DNA of 64,000 nt from Bradyrhizobium jicamae (GCF_018130695.1 NZ_JAFCJX010000008.1:242797-306796); one strand, 5' to 3'; counted from the stretch's first letter, positions 26,882-35,589 are shown. A program made the numbers and translations. The notes: generated by a model from the sequence alone, not told the origin.

Positions 26882-26902
26882 GGCTGAGTGGCTACCCAAT
26901 TG
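26882..26902 (-). promoter_or_regulatory. Locus 1 upstream element, copy B (in the 26654-27019 gap)
   Basis: On the minus strand the 21 nt begin CAATTGGGTAGCCACTCAGC and end with C; 20 of 21 bases equal copy A at 10026-10046. It points at the flippase gene. The 366-bp gap that holds it has no gene I can support. Confidence 0.5.
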
Positions 26903-27019
26903 TAAGTACTCCTTTGTCCGGGGGGCGCGTACCGGTCCGAAGGCGCGACGCAGCTGATCTATGCCGTCACGCGGCGCACTGCCGCGCATCTGCGCGGCTG
27001 CCCAGCGGTTGTCACGTCG

Positions 27020-27775
27020 CTACGAAAGCGTCGCGTGTATGTCGTACCACCCGGACAAGGTACCAGTCGCCTTCGCCCGGCGCCACTGTGACAGGCTGTG
27101 ATCCGCAGAGCACCAATTGCCGTCACTCTCCCAGGGGCCGGGTCCGGAACTATGTCCGGAGATGAAGAAACGCCCCGCTCGCCTGATCTGGCGGCAGTCG
27201 GCATAGCCGAGCTCGCGCACGAAGCGTCGAGTGATGCGGTCGTAAAGACAGTCCTGGTTGGCGAGCTCGCGGAACGACGTCTGACTGACGATCTTGAATT
27301 TCCCGAAGCCGATCTTTCGCGCGTGCTCGATCAGTTCTTCGACGTCGTCCCCGACTTCGAACGACAGGTATTCCGGGCGGTTCTCCGCATTGAAGGAGAG
27401 CACGCATATCCGATCAGCCCCTTCGATATCGACCTTGACATAGAACGGCGCACCGTAGCGGGAGAGCAGGTCCTGCATCGTCATGCCAGGCACTGTGATT
27501 GAACCGATCGGGAGCTTGTGCGCCACGCGATCGCCGAACACGGAACTCGAGCCCGGGTCGGCGCCGCTCAGCACCAGGTCAACGGGATCGCGACTGGTCG
27601 AGATCGCGGCGTTGACGCATATCATTTGTCCCGAGGCGATCTCGGCGGCGAACTTCTCGTTGGCGCGTTGCGCCAGTTCAGGATTGGCCTCGACCGCGAC
27701 GACCCGATATCCGGACTGCAGGTAGTACGCGCTGTCCGCTCCGTCGTACATGCCGATATCGAAAACGGTACGCAT
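27020..27775 (-). CDS. FkbM-family methyltransferase
   Basis: 251 aa. The FkbM signature is clear: FDIGMYDGADSAYYL at the very N-terminus, VVAVEANPELAQRA, GMTMQDLLSRYG and FYVKVDIEGADRICV, where the Asp-x-Glu-Gly is the hallmark. FkbM proteins O-methylate sugars or other hydroxyl groups, so this is a candidate 2-O- or 3-O-methylation step on the locus 1 polymer. The last 60 residues carry several Trp/Gly/Ser-rich stretches not typical of the family. It lies downstream of the GT4 at 27.9 kb by 88 bp on the same strand and could be in its operon. Acceptor is unknown. Confidence 0.85.
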   Translation of the reverse strand: MRTVFDIGMYDGADSAYYLQSGYRVVAVEANPELAQRANEKFAAEIASGQMICVNAAISTSRDPVDLVLSGADPGSSSVFGDRVAHKLPIGSITVPGMTMQDLLSRYGAPFYVKVDIEGADRICVLSFNAENRPEYLSFEVGDDVEELIEHARKIGFGKFKIVSQTSFRELANQDCLYDRITRRFVRELGYADCRQIRRAGRFFISGHSSGPGPWESDGNWCSADHSLSQWRRAKATGTLSGWYDIHATLS

Positions 27776-27863
27776 CAGCAGTTCTCCGTTCCAGGCGCCT
27801 TGCAGCTCGCCGTCGGGCTCAACGTCGGTAGGTATCCCCGGTCACGGCCGCCTCGCGCGTCGC

Positions 27864-29084
27864 TCATAACGAGCACAAGAGCGTATCCAGATCGCCGGCA
27901 ACCTTGCTCCACGTGTAGTGCTCCAACACGACTCCTCGGGCACTCTCGATCATGGACAGACGAAAGTGTTCATCCTCGATGAGCAATTTGATCGCGAGCG
28001 CCATCTTCTCGGGTTCATCAGCTTGCATGTAGTCGATGCCTTCACGTGCTATGCCAATGGCTTCAATGCCCAGTCCGGTTGAAACCACAGCCAGCCCCAT
28101 GGCAAACGCCTCGAGCACTTTGTTCTTCAATCCACTGCCAATGCGCATTGGGTTCACCATGACGGGGTATTCAGCGAGTACCGAGCAGATATCGTCAACG
28201 AACCCCGTGAGACGAATGCCATGGTCTCGCTTCGCCGCCTCGACGAGCCAACGTTCCGCGTCCTTGCCCACCACGCACCACTCAATTCCGGCCGGTGCCA
28301 AATAGGGTCGATAGACGTTCTCGTAGAAGAACCGAACGGCATCGCTGTTCGGCTTAAAGGCAAGATTTCCCCAAAAAGCGACACCCTTGCGTTTGGCGAC
28401 GTGACCATTTGCGTCGAATGTCTCCGCAAGGTCAGTCGAGACTCCGTTCGGTATCGTGCTGACGTTTGTACTTGCACCGGACAATCTGCAAACGGCACGG
28501 GAATCCGCATCATTGATTGTCGTCACGTGGTCGAACCAATGAGGCAAACGCGCTTCCGCCTTGGCAAGGCGTGCGCGCATCAAATGCGCTTTCAGGCGCG
28601 CCTTCAGCTGCAAGGGCCAAGCGGGGAAAAGTTGCATCTCTCTGGTCAGGGTCAGAAATTCACTGTCCATGAGATCGAAGAGTATCTTCTTGTTGCTCGA
28701 GAACGGCCTGACGAATTCCGCAAGAAAAAGGCCAGAGACAATCATATGGCTGATGTCGTGCTGCTTGCAGATGTCGGCTATGGCTTTGGTGACGCTTGAA
28801 AAGTGATGCGGGTAGGCAAGTGAATAATAGTTTGAATCATTTCGACGGTAGTGCCGTTTGAGCGAGGGCCTGGTTGTCGGAAGGGTCGGTGCGTCGCTTA
28901 CCTTTTTAAAGACATCGGCCATGCCGACCAGGCCGTCGCTGGAGCTATCGAGCGAACTGAGATTGAGCATCAAAAGGTACAGCTCATGCCGCTTCGCCAA
29001 TTCACGGCAAAGGTGCCACACGCGAAGATCGTGGCCGTTGCCGAGGTTGGCGAGCCGTTTATGCGTTATGACCAGGATGCGCAT
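27864..29084 (-). CDS. Glycosyltransferase family 4 (Stp1/sugar transferase type)
   Basis: 406 aa. N-terminus MRILVITHKRLANLGNGHDL and the pattern RVWHLCRELAKRHELYLL resemble the sugar transferases found in EPS loci with PEP-CTERM/XrtA-type systems. The C-terminal domain has VAFWGNLAFKPNSDAVRFFY, NPMRIGSGLKNKVLEAFAMG (the GT4 nucleotide-sugar site) and a short final helix. A hexosyl transfer onto the lipid-linked chain is likely; the donor is unknown. It lies 75 bp downstream of the co-polymerase gene on the same strand and is probably part of the 31.9-27.0 kb minus-strand operon. Confidence 0.87.
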   Translation of the reverse strand: MRILVITHKRLANLGNGHDLRVWHLCRELAKRHELYLLMLNLSSLDSSSDGLVGMADVFKKVSDAPTLPTTRPSLKRHYRRNDSNYYSLAYPHHFSSVTKAIADICKQHDISHMIVSGLFLAEFVRPFSSNKKILFDLMDSEFLTLTREMQLFPAWPLQLKARLKAHLMRARLAKAEARLPHWFDHVTTINDADSRAVCRLSGASTNVSTIPNGVSTDLAETFDANGHVAKRKGVAFWGNLAFKPNSDAVRFFYENVYRPYLAPAGIEWCVVGKDAERWLVEAAKRDHGIRLTGFVDDICSVLAEYPVMVNPMRIGSGLKNKVLEAFAMGLAVVSTGLGIEAIGIAREGIDYMQADEPEKMALAIKLLIEDEHFRLSMIESARGVVLEHYTWSKVAGDLDTLLCSL

Positions 29085-29159
29085 CGCGAGGACTCATTGA
29101 TTGTCGAACGGGCGGAGGCGCCTATCCCGTCCCCCTGAAGTGCCTGTACGCCTTCGTGC

Positions 29160-30257
29160 TCAGCCCGCGCCCGTGAGACGTACTGACGTTGCCCGTGCCG
29201 ATGCTTCGGATTGATGAGCCGGTCGAATCGCGTCGGGAAGCGGTCGATCGATCCTTGCCTCCTCTGTGCTTTGACGATGCTCCAGCTCCTTCGCGCGCAT
29301 ACCGCGAACGAAATCGCGCAGTATTGCGATAGCGACGCCAAGCAGTAGCCCTCCAACGAGTGCTATTCCAAGCACGTTTCTAGGTCTTGGCGCACTTGCC
29401 CTCAAAGGGGGCGCCGCCCCGGTGAGGATACTGGCCTCAAACACCGGCGAGGATTGTTGTTGCGTCGCTTCTATCTTTCGCAGCACGTGGCGAAAATTAT
29501 TGTAGGCGTTCTTTGATGACTCCGCAGCGGCTACCAATCTATCCATAGTGGCAGCGGAATCCGCTGAATCGTTGCGATTCTTGCTGTAGTCGTCCAATGC
29601 CTTTTGGGCAGCAAATGCCTGAGTGCTCAATTCGTTCAGCCGATCCTTGACCCACTTGTCGTCTTGCAGGCCGGCCTTGTCCACTTGATGGGTAATGTAT
29701 TTCTCTGCAACGTCGTTCAGGATTTGCGCCGCCCGATCGGGATCTCTGTCATCGAACGTAAGCTCGACAAGATACGTACGGCCGACACGCTTGGCCGAAA
29801 GCTTGCGTTCGAACCGTTCCACGGCGTAGCGCGCGGCGTTGGCTTCCGTCTCCGGTTTACTCCAGCCGAGCAGCCGGGAGATCATGCCGCCGCCTAGACT
29901 GGTTGCAAATTCCGGGTCTTGAGCAAGGCCGAGCTTTTCGATCACGGCGCTGGCGATGCTCTCGGACTTCATGATTTCGATCTGGCTCTCCACGACGGTT
30001 GACACCGCCGTAGCGTCCACAAGGTTCCCCTTGGAGTTTACGATCAGGAGCGCCTTGGCGGTGTAGGTCGGCACCGCGACGAGCAGGTAAAGTATGGCAA
30101 CGACGAGCGCCGCGAAACTTGTCAGCGCTATGATCGGCACATTCCGGCGTATGAATGCAGCCACGGCCCGGACTTCTGCCATCGACACCACCGGCCCTGG
30201 ATGAAATTCGGGAGGCCTGTCGTCGTGACTTTTCCAGTTATCGGTCTTCTGCAACAT
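29160..30257 (-). CDS. Wzz/GumC-type polysaccharide co-polymerase without kinase domain
   Basis: 365 aa with the PCP topology: a cytoplasmic N-terminus with a proline segment (PPEFHPGPVVSM), a first membrane helix at about 42-65, a periplasmic region with the Wzz beta motif YTAKALLIVNSKG and long coiled coil (about 170-275), and a second helix at about 292-318 in NVLGIALVGGLLLGVAIAIL. No Walker motifs follow, so chain-length control would not include tyrosine phosphorylation by this protein. It sits between the initiating transferase and a GT4 on the same strand. Part of its coding sequence (around 29469-29517) has a degraded duplicate immediately upstream at 30311-30359. Confidence 0.87.
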   Translation of the reverse strand: MLQKTDNWKSHDDRPPEFHPGPVVSMAEVRAVAAFIRRNVPIIALTSFAALVVAILYLLVAVPTYTAKALLIVNSKGNLVDATAVSTVVESQIEIMKSESIASAVIEKLGLAQDPEFATSLGGGMISRLLGWSKPETEANAARYAVERFERKLSAKRVGRTYLVELTFDDRDPDRAAQILNDVAEKYITHQVDKAGLQDDKWVKDRLNELSTQAFAAQKALDDYSKNRNDSADSAATMDRLVAAAESSKNAYNNFRHVLRKIEATQQQSSPVFEASILTGAAPPLRASAPRPRNVLGIALVGGLLLGVAIAILRDFVRGMRAKELEHRQSTEEARIDRPLPDAIRPAHQSEASARATSVRLTGAG

Positions 30258-30283
30258 GGTCCTACCAGCCTGTTAGTGGATGC

Positions 30284-30376
30284 TCAAACGCCTGTGGCAA
30301 GTCGTGCGGCTTCCGTCTTGCGCGGCACGTGGCGAAAATTGTCGCAGGCGTTCTCGATGCGGCGGACGAAACGGCG
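30284..30376 (-). pseudogene. Decayed duplicate fragment of the co-polymerase coding sequence
   Basis: 30311-30359 is identical at 41 of 49 bases to 29469-29517, inside the neighbouring co-polymerase gene, in the same orientation. In the same frame it reads NACDNFRHVPRKTEA against NAYNNFRHVLRKIEA in the intact gene, then stops at 30284-30286. It has no start and directly abuts the stop codon of the sugar-transferase gene. The best explanation is a leftover of a second co-polymerase gene or of a partial duplication with deletion. Confidence 0.6.
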
Positions 30377-31882
30377 TCAATGAGCATTCCAGTAAACCTT
30401 CCTGGAAAAGAGGGTCAGGACCAAGATCTTGAGATCGAGAAGCAGCGACCAGTTGTCGATGTAGTAGAGATCATGCTCTACACGATGCTGCATCTTCTCG
30501 AGGGTGTCGGTTTCGCCTCGGTAGCCGTTGACCTGGGCCCAGCCGGTAATGCCGGGCTTGACGTTGTGGCGACGGGAGAATGACGAAATCAGCGTGGCGA
30601 ACAGATCGTTCTGCGAGGTCGCATGTGGCCGGGGTCCGACGAGCGACATGTCGCCGACCAGGACGTTGAACAACTGCGGAAGCTCGTCGATGTTGGTCTG
30701 GCGCATGAAGCGTCCCAGGCGGGTCACCCGTGGGTCGTGTCTGGTGACAGGTTTGAAATTGTCGCCGTCTTCCATCACCGTCATCGATCTGAATTTCAGC
30801 ACGCGAATGGGCTCGTTGTTGAAGCCGTGCCGCTTCTGGTGAAACAGCACCGGGCCACGGGAATCGAGCTTGATTGCGATCGGAACGATGATGAAGAGGG
30901 GGCTGACCAAAATGAGTCCGACGATTGCGGCGGCGACGTCGAATGCGCGCTTCAACGCCCGATTGAAGGGGGTGAGCGGTGACTGGAAGAGCCGCATCGT
31001 CATCATGTTGCCGAACCGCGTGATCCGCGACATGGCCATGAGCTCAACGGCACCAACAGGGACGACGTGAACGTCGACCGGCAACTCCGACAGGGCGCTG
31101 GCAAGCGCGAGGGCGGCGGGGACGTCCGACTCCGAGATCAGAATAACGATGTCATCCGCTCGTAGGGGACGGCAATCCGCGACCAGCTGGCCGGCGTGAG
31201 GGAGCGCTTGGACGGCGTCGGGAGGCGGCGAGTCTGGAGAGCCGGCGCTAGACCTCGGAAGCTCGAACGAACGGATCGTCCGAATTCCGGTGGCAATTGC
31301 CTGGGCGGAAAAATGCGAGCAGTGACGGGGATCTCCTACCAGGATGACGCGCCTTGCGTCGATCAACCCTGACGCGATTGCGTGCTGTAGAAACGAGAAC
31401 AGAACTGCCCGTGTGCAGAATACGGTAAGGAGAACGCTCACAGCCTGAGCTATGACGATAGCGCGCGAGTAGCCGTCCGAGATTCTCAGAACGAACATCA
31501 TTGAAATGAAGAAGGAGAATACGAAGAAGACGCTGCTGGCGCCGCTCCACAGGAACACGTGGCGCGGCTGCGTCTGGATCCGTGAGTATTGCCGGAGCCC
31601 TATGGAAACGAGCAGCTGGAATGTGGAGATCAGCAGGGATTCCTGCGCGTACTTGGCGGCCTCCGGCGGGTCCGGCGAGCCCAGCCCGATCAGCCGATGA
31701 TAGAGGACGGCCGCGGAATAAGCCGCAACGACGACGAGCAAAAATTCAGCGCTTGCTGCCAAAGCCAACAGGGCGGCCATTCGGCTCTTGCCAGAGCCGG
31801 CTGGAATTGTCGTGCTGCCCGCGATCGAATGCGCCGGAAGCTTGGTCGAAGCCGCCGAGTTGGAATAGGACGCATAACTCAC
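30377..31882 (-). CDS. Undecaprenyl-phosphate sugar phosphotransferase (WcaJ/ExoY family)
   Basis: 501 aa from a GTG at 31882 with GGGAG 6 nt upstream. Hydrophobic N-terminal helices (about 35-160) and a CoA-binding-like central domain precede the catalytic domain with its membrane hairpin (FDVAAAIVGLILVSPLFIIV) and the family motifs SRGPVLFHQKRHGFN, VLKFRSM, LPQLFNVLVGDMSLVGPRPH, KPGITGWAQVNGYRG and DLYYIDNWSLLLDLKIL. It starts each repeat unit by moving hexose-1-P (usually glucose or galactose) from UDP-sugar to undecaprenyl phosphate at the inner membrane. It is the first gene of the minus-strand unit that continues with the co-polymerase. The initial sugar is inferred, not seen. Confidence 0.93.
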   Translation of the reverse strand: MSYASYSNSAASTKLPAHSIAGSTTIPAGSGKSRMAALLALAASAEFLLVVVAAYSAAVLYHRLIGLGSPDPPEAAKYAQESLLISTFQLLVSIGLRQYSRIQTQPRHVFLWSGASSVFFVFSFFISMMFVLRISDGYSRAIVIAQAVSVLLTVFCTRAVLFSFLQHAIASGLIDARRVILVGDPRHCSHFSAQAIATGIRTIRSFELPRSSAGSPDSPPPDAVQALPHAGQLVADCRPLRADDIVILISESDVPAALALASALSELPVDVHVVPVGAVELMAMSRITRFGNMMTMRLFQSPLTPFNRALKRAFDVAAAIVGLILVSPLFIIVPIAIKLDSRGPVLFHQKRHGFNNEPIRVLKFRSMTVMEDGDNFKPVTRHDPRVTRLGRFMRQTNIDELPQLFNVLVGDMSLVGPRPHATSQNDLFATLISSFSRRHNVKPGITGWAQVNGYRGETDTLEKMQHRVEHDLYYIDNWSLLLDLKILVLTLFSRKVYWNAH

Positions 31883-31950
31883 CGATCACTCCCGGCCATC
31901 TCGCTTCCCGGCTGAACAGTAGCATTCGAGTCACCGGCTGGAATTGGCAA

Positions 31951-32093
31951 TGAATGGGTAGGGTGGAGTAACTACGATGGAGGATTGAGCCGGGGCCACG
32001 CGGGCCTAAATTGTCCAACGATCCGAGGAGGCTCCGACGGTAGCGGTGCCGCTCTGCCTTCCGCGGACAGAGTTGAATGAAATTATTGGACAA
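31951..32093 (+). promoter_or_regulatory. Divergent promoter region of ExoF-like and sugar-transferase genes
   Basis: The 237-bp gap 31883-32119 separates two divergent EPS genes. TGAATGGGTAGGGTGGAGT at 31951-31969 is a looser upstream-element copy pointing at the ExoF-like gene. An inverted repeat TTGTCCAA (32011-32018) / TTGGACAA (32086-32093) has a 67-nt spacer. Promoter elements cannot be fixed by eye. Confidence 0.35.
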
Positions 32094-32119
32094 CCGCATC
32101 CGTACAGAGAGTTGTCGCC

Positions 32120-33490
32120 ATGCCGAACTCCACGTCGCGCAATTGGATCCGTGTCGATCTGTTTGGCGGCAGCTGCGATCGCTGGATCAAATGCAGCCTT
32201 GTGGCTGCGAGCCTGGCAATTTCCGCTCAAGCAAAAGCCGACTACCGAGTAAACGTCGGAGATGTCCTGGAGGTCGCGGTGGCAGGCGTGCCTGAGTTGC
32301 GGCAGCGTGCTCCCGTCCAGATGGATGGCAACATTTCATTGCCGCTGGTTGGAACGCTTCCGGCATCGGGCCTCGCCCTGCCGGAGATTCGAGCCAAAAT
32401 CGGCGCAGCACTGAAGAGCAAGATCTTTCGACAGAGGACCGCGGACGGCCGCGAGGCCGTGATCGTGATCGACCCGGATGAGGTCACGGCGACCGTTGCG
32501 GAATACAGGCCGGTTTACGTCAATGGGGACGTGTCGAAGCCGGGTGAATACCCCTATCGTCCGGCCGGCACGGTGCGCCAACTTGTCGCTATGGCGGGCG
32601 GCTACGACATCATGCGTATCAGAATGAACAACCCGTATCTCGAGTCTGCCGACTTGAGAAGCGAATACGGGTCGCTCTGGACCGAGTTCGCCAAGGAACA
32701 GGCGCGCATGTGGCGTATCAAGACCGAGCTCGGAGAGGGCGCGCAGCTCAATCCAGGCAGTATGGCGGACGTGCCCGTCGTTCGATCGGCCATCTCGGAA
32801 ATTGTCCACGCAGAAACGGAATATTTGAAGACGAAGCAGAACGATTACCAGCAGGAGAAGATGTTCCTTCAGCGCGGCGTTCGACAGGGTGACGACGAGA
32901 TCCGCGTGCTCTCGGAGCAGCAGAAGAAGGAAGAAGAGGGATTTCAATCGGACCTCGACGAACTGCAGAAGGCGACTGATCTCTACGGCAAGGGGGCCTT
33001 GACCAGTCCTCGCGTGACGGATGCGCGTCGCGCCGTGTTGCTGTCATCAACCCGGAAGCTGCAGACGTCCGCGCAATTGCTGCAGGTCAAGAAGCAGCAG
33101 GACGATTTCGCCAGAAGGCTGGCAAAGCTCGACGACCAGCGGAAGCTCGACCTGCTCCGTGAGTTGCAGGATACCAGCGTGAAGCTCAACCAGATTCGCG
33201 AAAAGCTGCAGAGCGTCGGCGAGAAGCTCCAGTACACCGCGATGGTTCGATCTCAACTCACGCGTGGGTCCGGCAACAAGCCGGAGATTGCCATCGTGAG
33301 AAAGGGCGACAAGGGGCCGGAGCGGATTGTCGCAAGCGAAGATTCCGAATTGCAGCCGGGCGACGCCGTCGATGTCAGCTTGCAATACCAGGACCGCCCT
33401 GACGCGCCTGCCCGCAGGCTGAGCAATTCAAATATCCCATCAGGGGCCGACGCGGCCGGAAACAATTCGTTGCGCGTGGGAAGCAGGTGA
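32120..33490 (+). CDS. Polysaccharide export protein (Wza/ExoF-like, Poly_export + SLBB + coiled coil)
   Basis: 456 aa. The N-terminal 40 residues end in a hydrophobic stretch with ISAQAKA, a likely signal cleavage site; no lipobox Cys is evident. Then YRVNVGDVLEVAVAGVPEL is the Poly_export domain start, and VYVNGDVSKPGEYPYRPAGTVRQLVAMAGG is the SLBB domain. From about 215 to 390 the protein is a long charged coiled coil, as in rhizobial ExoF and unlike enterobacterial Wza, and ends with an SLBB-like LQPGDAVDVSLQY. It should act in the periplasm or outer membrane to carry the polymer out, together with the co-polymerase. It is divergent from the initiating transferase. Confidence 0.9.
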   Translation: MPNSTSRNWIRVDLFGGSCDRWIKCSLVAASLAISAQAKADYRVNVGDVLEVAVAGVPELRQRAPVQMDGNISLPLVGTLPASGLALPEIRAKIGAALKSKIFRQRTADGREAVIVIDPDEVTATVAEYRPVYVNGDVSKPGEYPYRPAGTVRQLVAMAGGYDIMRIRMNNPYLESADLRSEYGSLWTEFAKEQARMWRIKTELGEGAQLNPGSMADVPVVRSAISEIVHAETEYLKTKQNDYQQEKMFLQRGVRQGDDEIRVLSEQQKKEEEGFQSDLDELQKATDLYGKGALTSPRVTDARRAVLLSSTRKLQTSAQLLQVKKQQDDFARRLAKLDDQRKLDLLRELQDTSVKLNQIREKLQSVGEKLQYTAMVRSQLTRGSGNKPEIAIVRKGDKGPERIVASEDSELQPGDAVDVSLQYQDRPDAPARRLSNSNIPSGADAAGNNSLRVGSR

Positions 33491-33617
33491 CGGAATCCGC
33501 CGCAACCCGGAACATAACGTCGATGGAAGTCCTGCTTTCCCTTCGATGCATCATCGACGTCTGCACAACAGAGGCCGGCCGGACCCGACGTTGGGCTGCG
33601 CCAAGGGAGGCAAGTCG

Positions 33618-34403
33618 ATGAAAGCACGAGCCCGGATTCCGCTGACGAACGGTTGGGATCACGCGATGGAGGTGATGTCCCGAGAGATCCGCTCGATCAA
33701 GAAGTCTGGCAGGGTTCTTGAGATCCTCGAAGCCGGTTGCGGCCAGAAGTGGGACCTCGACATCGGCGACGGCGGCTATGTGCTGACCGGCATCGACCTC
33801 GACCCCGAGGCTCTTCGCATCCGGCTCGACAAAACGAAAGACCTCCACGAAGGCATCGTCGGGGATTTGCGCACGGCCGACTTTGGTCAGCGGACCTTCG
33901 ACGTCATCTTCAACTCCTTCGTCCTGGAGCACGTGCCGGGGGCACAGCAGGTCCTGAAGAACTTCACCAGATGGGCGAAGCCGGGAGGCCTGATCATCAT
34001 CATGATCCCCGACCCCTATTCGGTGTACGGCTTCACCTCCAGGATGACGCCACACTGGTTTCATGTGCTCTTCTATCGCCTGGTGCTCGGATGGAAGAAC
34101 GCCGGCAAGCCCGGCTACGGCCCCTACAAGGTCATCTACGACCGAGTGGTGTCGCGCGAAGGCATTCGGGCGTTCTGCGGAGAGAACGGGCTGATCCTGG
34201 CCGCCGAATACGGTATGCCCAGCAGCCACGGTCTGAGCAACAACAGCCCCAAGCAGAAGCTGGTGGAAGCCTACAAGAAGGCGCTTCAGGTCCTGTCCCT
34301 CGGACGTCTGAGGTCCGACTACAACGACATCATCTTTATCATCCGCAAGCCGGCTCTCGCCGCCGAGGTAGACCTGCCGGCCAGCGATGCCCTGCATGCA
34401 TGA
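33618..34403 (+). CDS. Class I SAM-dependent methyltransferase
   Basis: 261 aa from the ATG at 33618 with GGGAGG 7 nt upstream; the frame is open further 5' to 33546 without a ribosome site. Motif I reads ILEAGCGQKWDLDIGDG and is followed by TGIDLDPEALRIR, DVIFNSFVLEHVPG and WAKPGGLIIIMIPDPYSV, the usual Methyltransf_11 order. The second half, with SRMTPHWFHVLFYRLVLGW, is what is often seen in sugar- or lipid-modifying members. It follows the ExoF-like gene by 127 bp, same strand, and is convergent with galE. Acceptor unknown. Confidence 0.82.
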   Translation: MKARARIPLTNGWDHAMEVMSREIRSIKKSGRVLEILEAGCGQKWDLDIGDGGYVLTGIDLDPEALRIRLDKTKDLHEGIVGDLRTADFGQRTFDVIFNSFVLEHVPGAQQVLKNFTRWAKPGGLIIIMIPDPYSVYGFTSRMTPHWFHVLFYRLVLGWKNAGKPGYGPYKVIYDRVVSREGIRAFCGENGLILAAEYGMPSSHGLSNNSPKQKLVEAYKKALQVLSLGRLRSDYNDIIFIIRKPALAAEVDLPASDALHA

Positions 34404-34445
34404 CTTCGATTTTCGGGCTGCAAACCGCCCTCGAAACGTCAAAAC

Positions 34446-35456
34446 CTATGTGCCACGATAGCCATTCGGGTTGTTCATCTGCCAGCGCCAATGGTCGGTA
34501 CACATTTGCGTCAATGATCGGCTGGATTTCCAGCCCCATAGTCTCTCCGCGCAACTCGGATCGGCAAAACAGGTTGCGACATCACCGATTCTGCGTTCGC
34601 TGATCACATACGGAATCGGCCTGCCACTTGCGGCCTCGAAGGTCCGGACCACTTCCAGGACACTGCAGCCGGTTCCCGTTCCGAGATTTACGGTCAGCAC
34701 GCCGGGCTGCTTCAGGTGGCTCAGGGCGCTCAGATGTCCGGATGCAAGATCGACGACATGAATGAAGTCGCGAACTCCGGTGCCATCCGGGGTATCATAG
34801 TCGCCTCCCCAAATGTGGAGCTTGTCGCGCTTTCCGATCGCCACCTGCGCCACAAATGGCAACAGGTTGTTCGGAACGCCCAGGGGGTCTTCTCCGATCA
34901 GCCCGCTTTCGTGCGCGCCAACCGGATTGAAGTAGCGCAGGATGCCAATCCGCCATTCGTCGTCGGAGCCGTGCAGATCCATGAGGATCTCTTCGATGAA
35001 ATGCTTCGTGCGGCCGTACGGATTTGTCGGTCCGACGGGATGCTTCTCGTCCAGCGGCAGGTACGTGGGCCTGCCGTAAACGGTCGCGGACGAGCTGAAG
35101 ACGAGGGTCTTCACGCTTGCTCTCGTCATGGCAGACACGAGCCGCATCGTTCCAACGACGTTATTTTCGTAATAGCTCATGGGCTGAGCGGTGGACTCGC
35201 CGACTGCCTTGAACCCGGCGAGGTGAATGACCGCGGTCACCTCGTAAGCGCGCAGGATCTGATAGATCGCCTCCTCATCGCAGATGTCGGCCTGCCGAAA
35301 CACCAGCGATCGCCCGCAGATGGCTTGCACCCGTTCGAGAGAGGCCTTGTTGCTGTTGGAGAGATTATCGACTGCAACGACGTCGAGCCCGGCATCTAGT
35401 AGCGCAACACAGACATGAGACCCGACGTAGCCAGCGCCTCCCGTCAACAAGATCAT
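34446..35456 (-). CDS. galE: UDP-glucose 4-epimerase
   Basis: 336 aa, normal GalE length, from the ATG at 35456 (GGAAAG upstream). NAD-binding GGAGYVGSHVCVAL, the conserved SSATVYG and the catalytic YGRTKHFIE (Tyr-x3-Lys), and the substrate-side RYFNPVGAHESGLIGEDP are all present, as is RDFIHVVDLASGH. It interconverts UDP-Glc and UDP-Gal in the cytoplasm and so supplies galactose for the polymer; in rhizobial EPS loci the equivalent gene is called exoB. It ends 42 bp from the convergent methyltransferase gene. The stretch before the start holds the hairpin at 35541-35560. Confidence 0.95.
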   Translation of the reverse strand: MILLTGGAGYVGSHVCVALLDAGLDVVAVDNLSNSNKASLERVQAICGRSLVFRQADICDEEAIYQILRAYEVTAVIHLAGFKAVGESTAQPMSYYENNVVGTMRLVSAMTRASVKTLVFSSSATVYGRPTYLPLDEKHPVGPTNPYGRTKHFIEEILMDLHGSDDEWRIGILRYFNPVGAHESGLIGEDPLGVPNNLLPFVAQVAIGKRDKLHIWGGDYDTPDGTGVRDFIHVVDLASGHLSALSHLKQPGVLTVNLGTGTGCSVLEVVRTFEAASGRPIPYVISERRIGDVATCFADPSCAERLWGWKSSRSLTQMCTDHWRWQMNNPNGYRGT

Positions 35457-35540
35457 CTGGAGCTTTCCGTTTTGCGCGCGCCCGGTCGGGTTCTCGACTG
35501 CGCGGCAACTCATCCCGTCCCGCACGGACGCAAGAGGGGG

Positions 35541-35560
35541 AGGCGACATTTCTGTCGCCT
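35541..35560. other. Perfect hairpin between LuxR-type regulator and galE
   Basis: AGGCGACA (35541-35548) and TGTCGCCT (35553-35560) form an 8-bp stem with loop TTTC; flanking GGGG / CCCC can extend it. It lies 30-50 nt past the regulator stop on the minus strand. There is no clear T-run, so termination is possible but not certain. Confidence 0.5.
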
Positions 35561-35589
35561 GGCCCCTGTTTACCGAGCTGCCCCTTCCG

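Noticed and set aside
33375..34442. Minus-strand frame of 355 codons over the 33.6 kb methyltransferase
   Set aside because: The plus-strand methyltransferase has motif I, a GGGAGG ribosome site and family order; the reverse frame has none.
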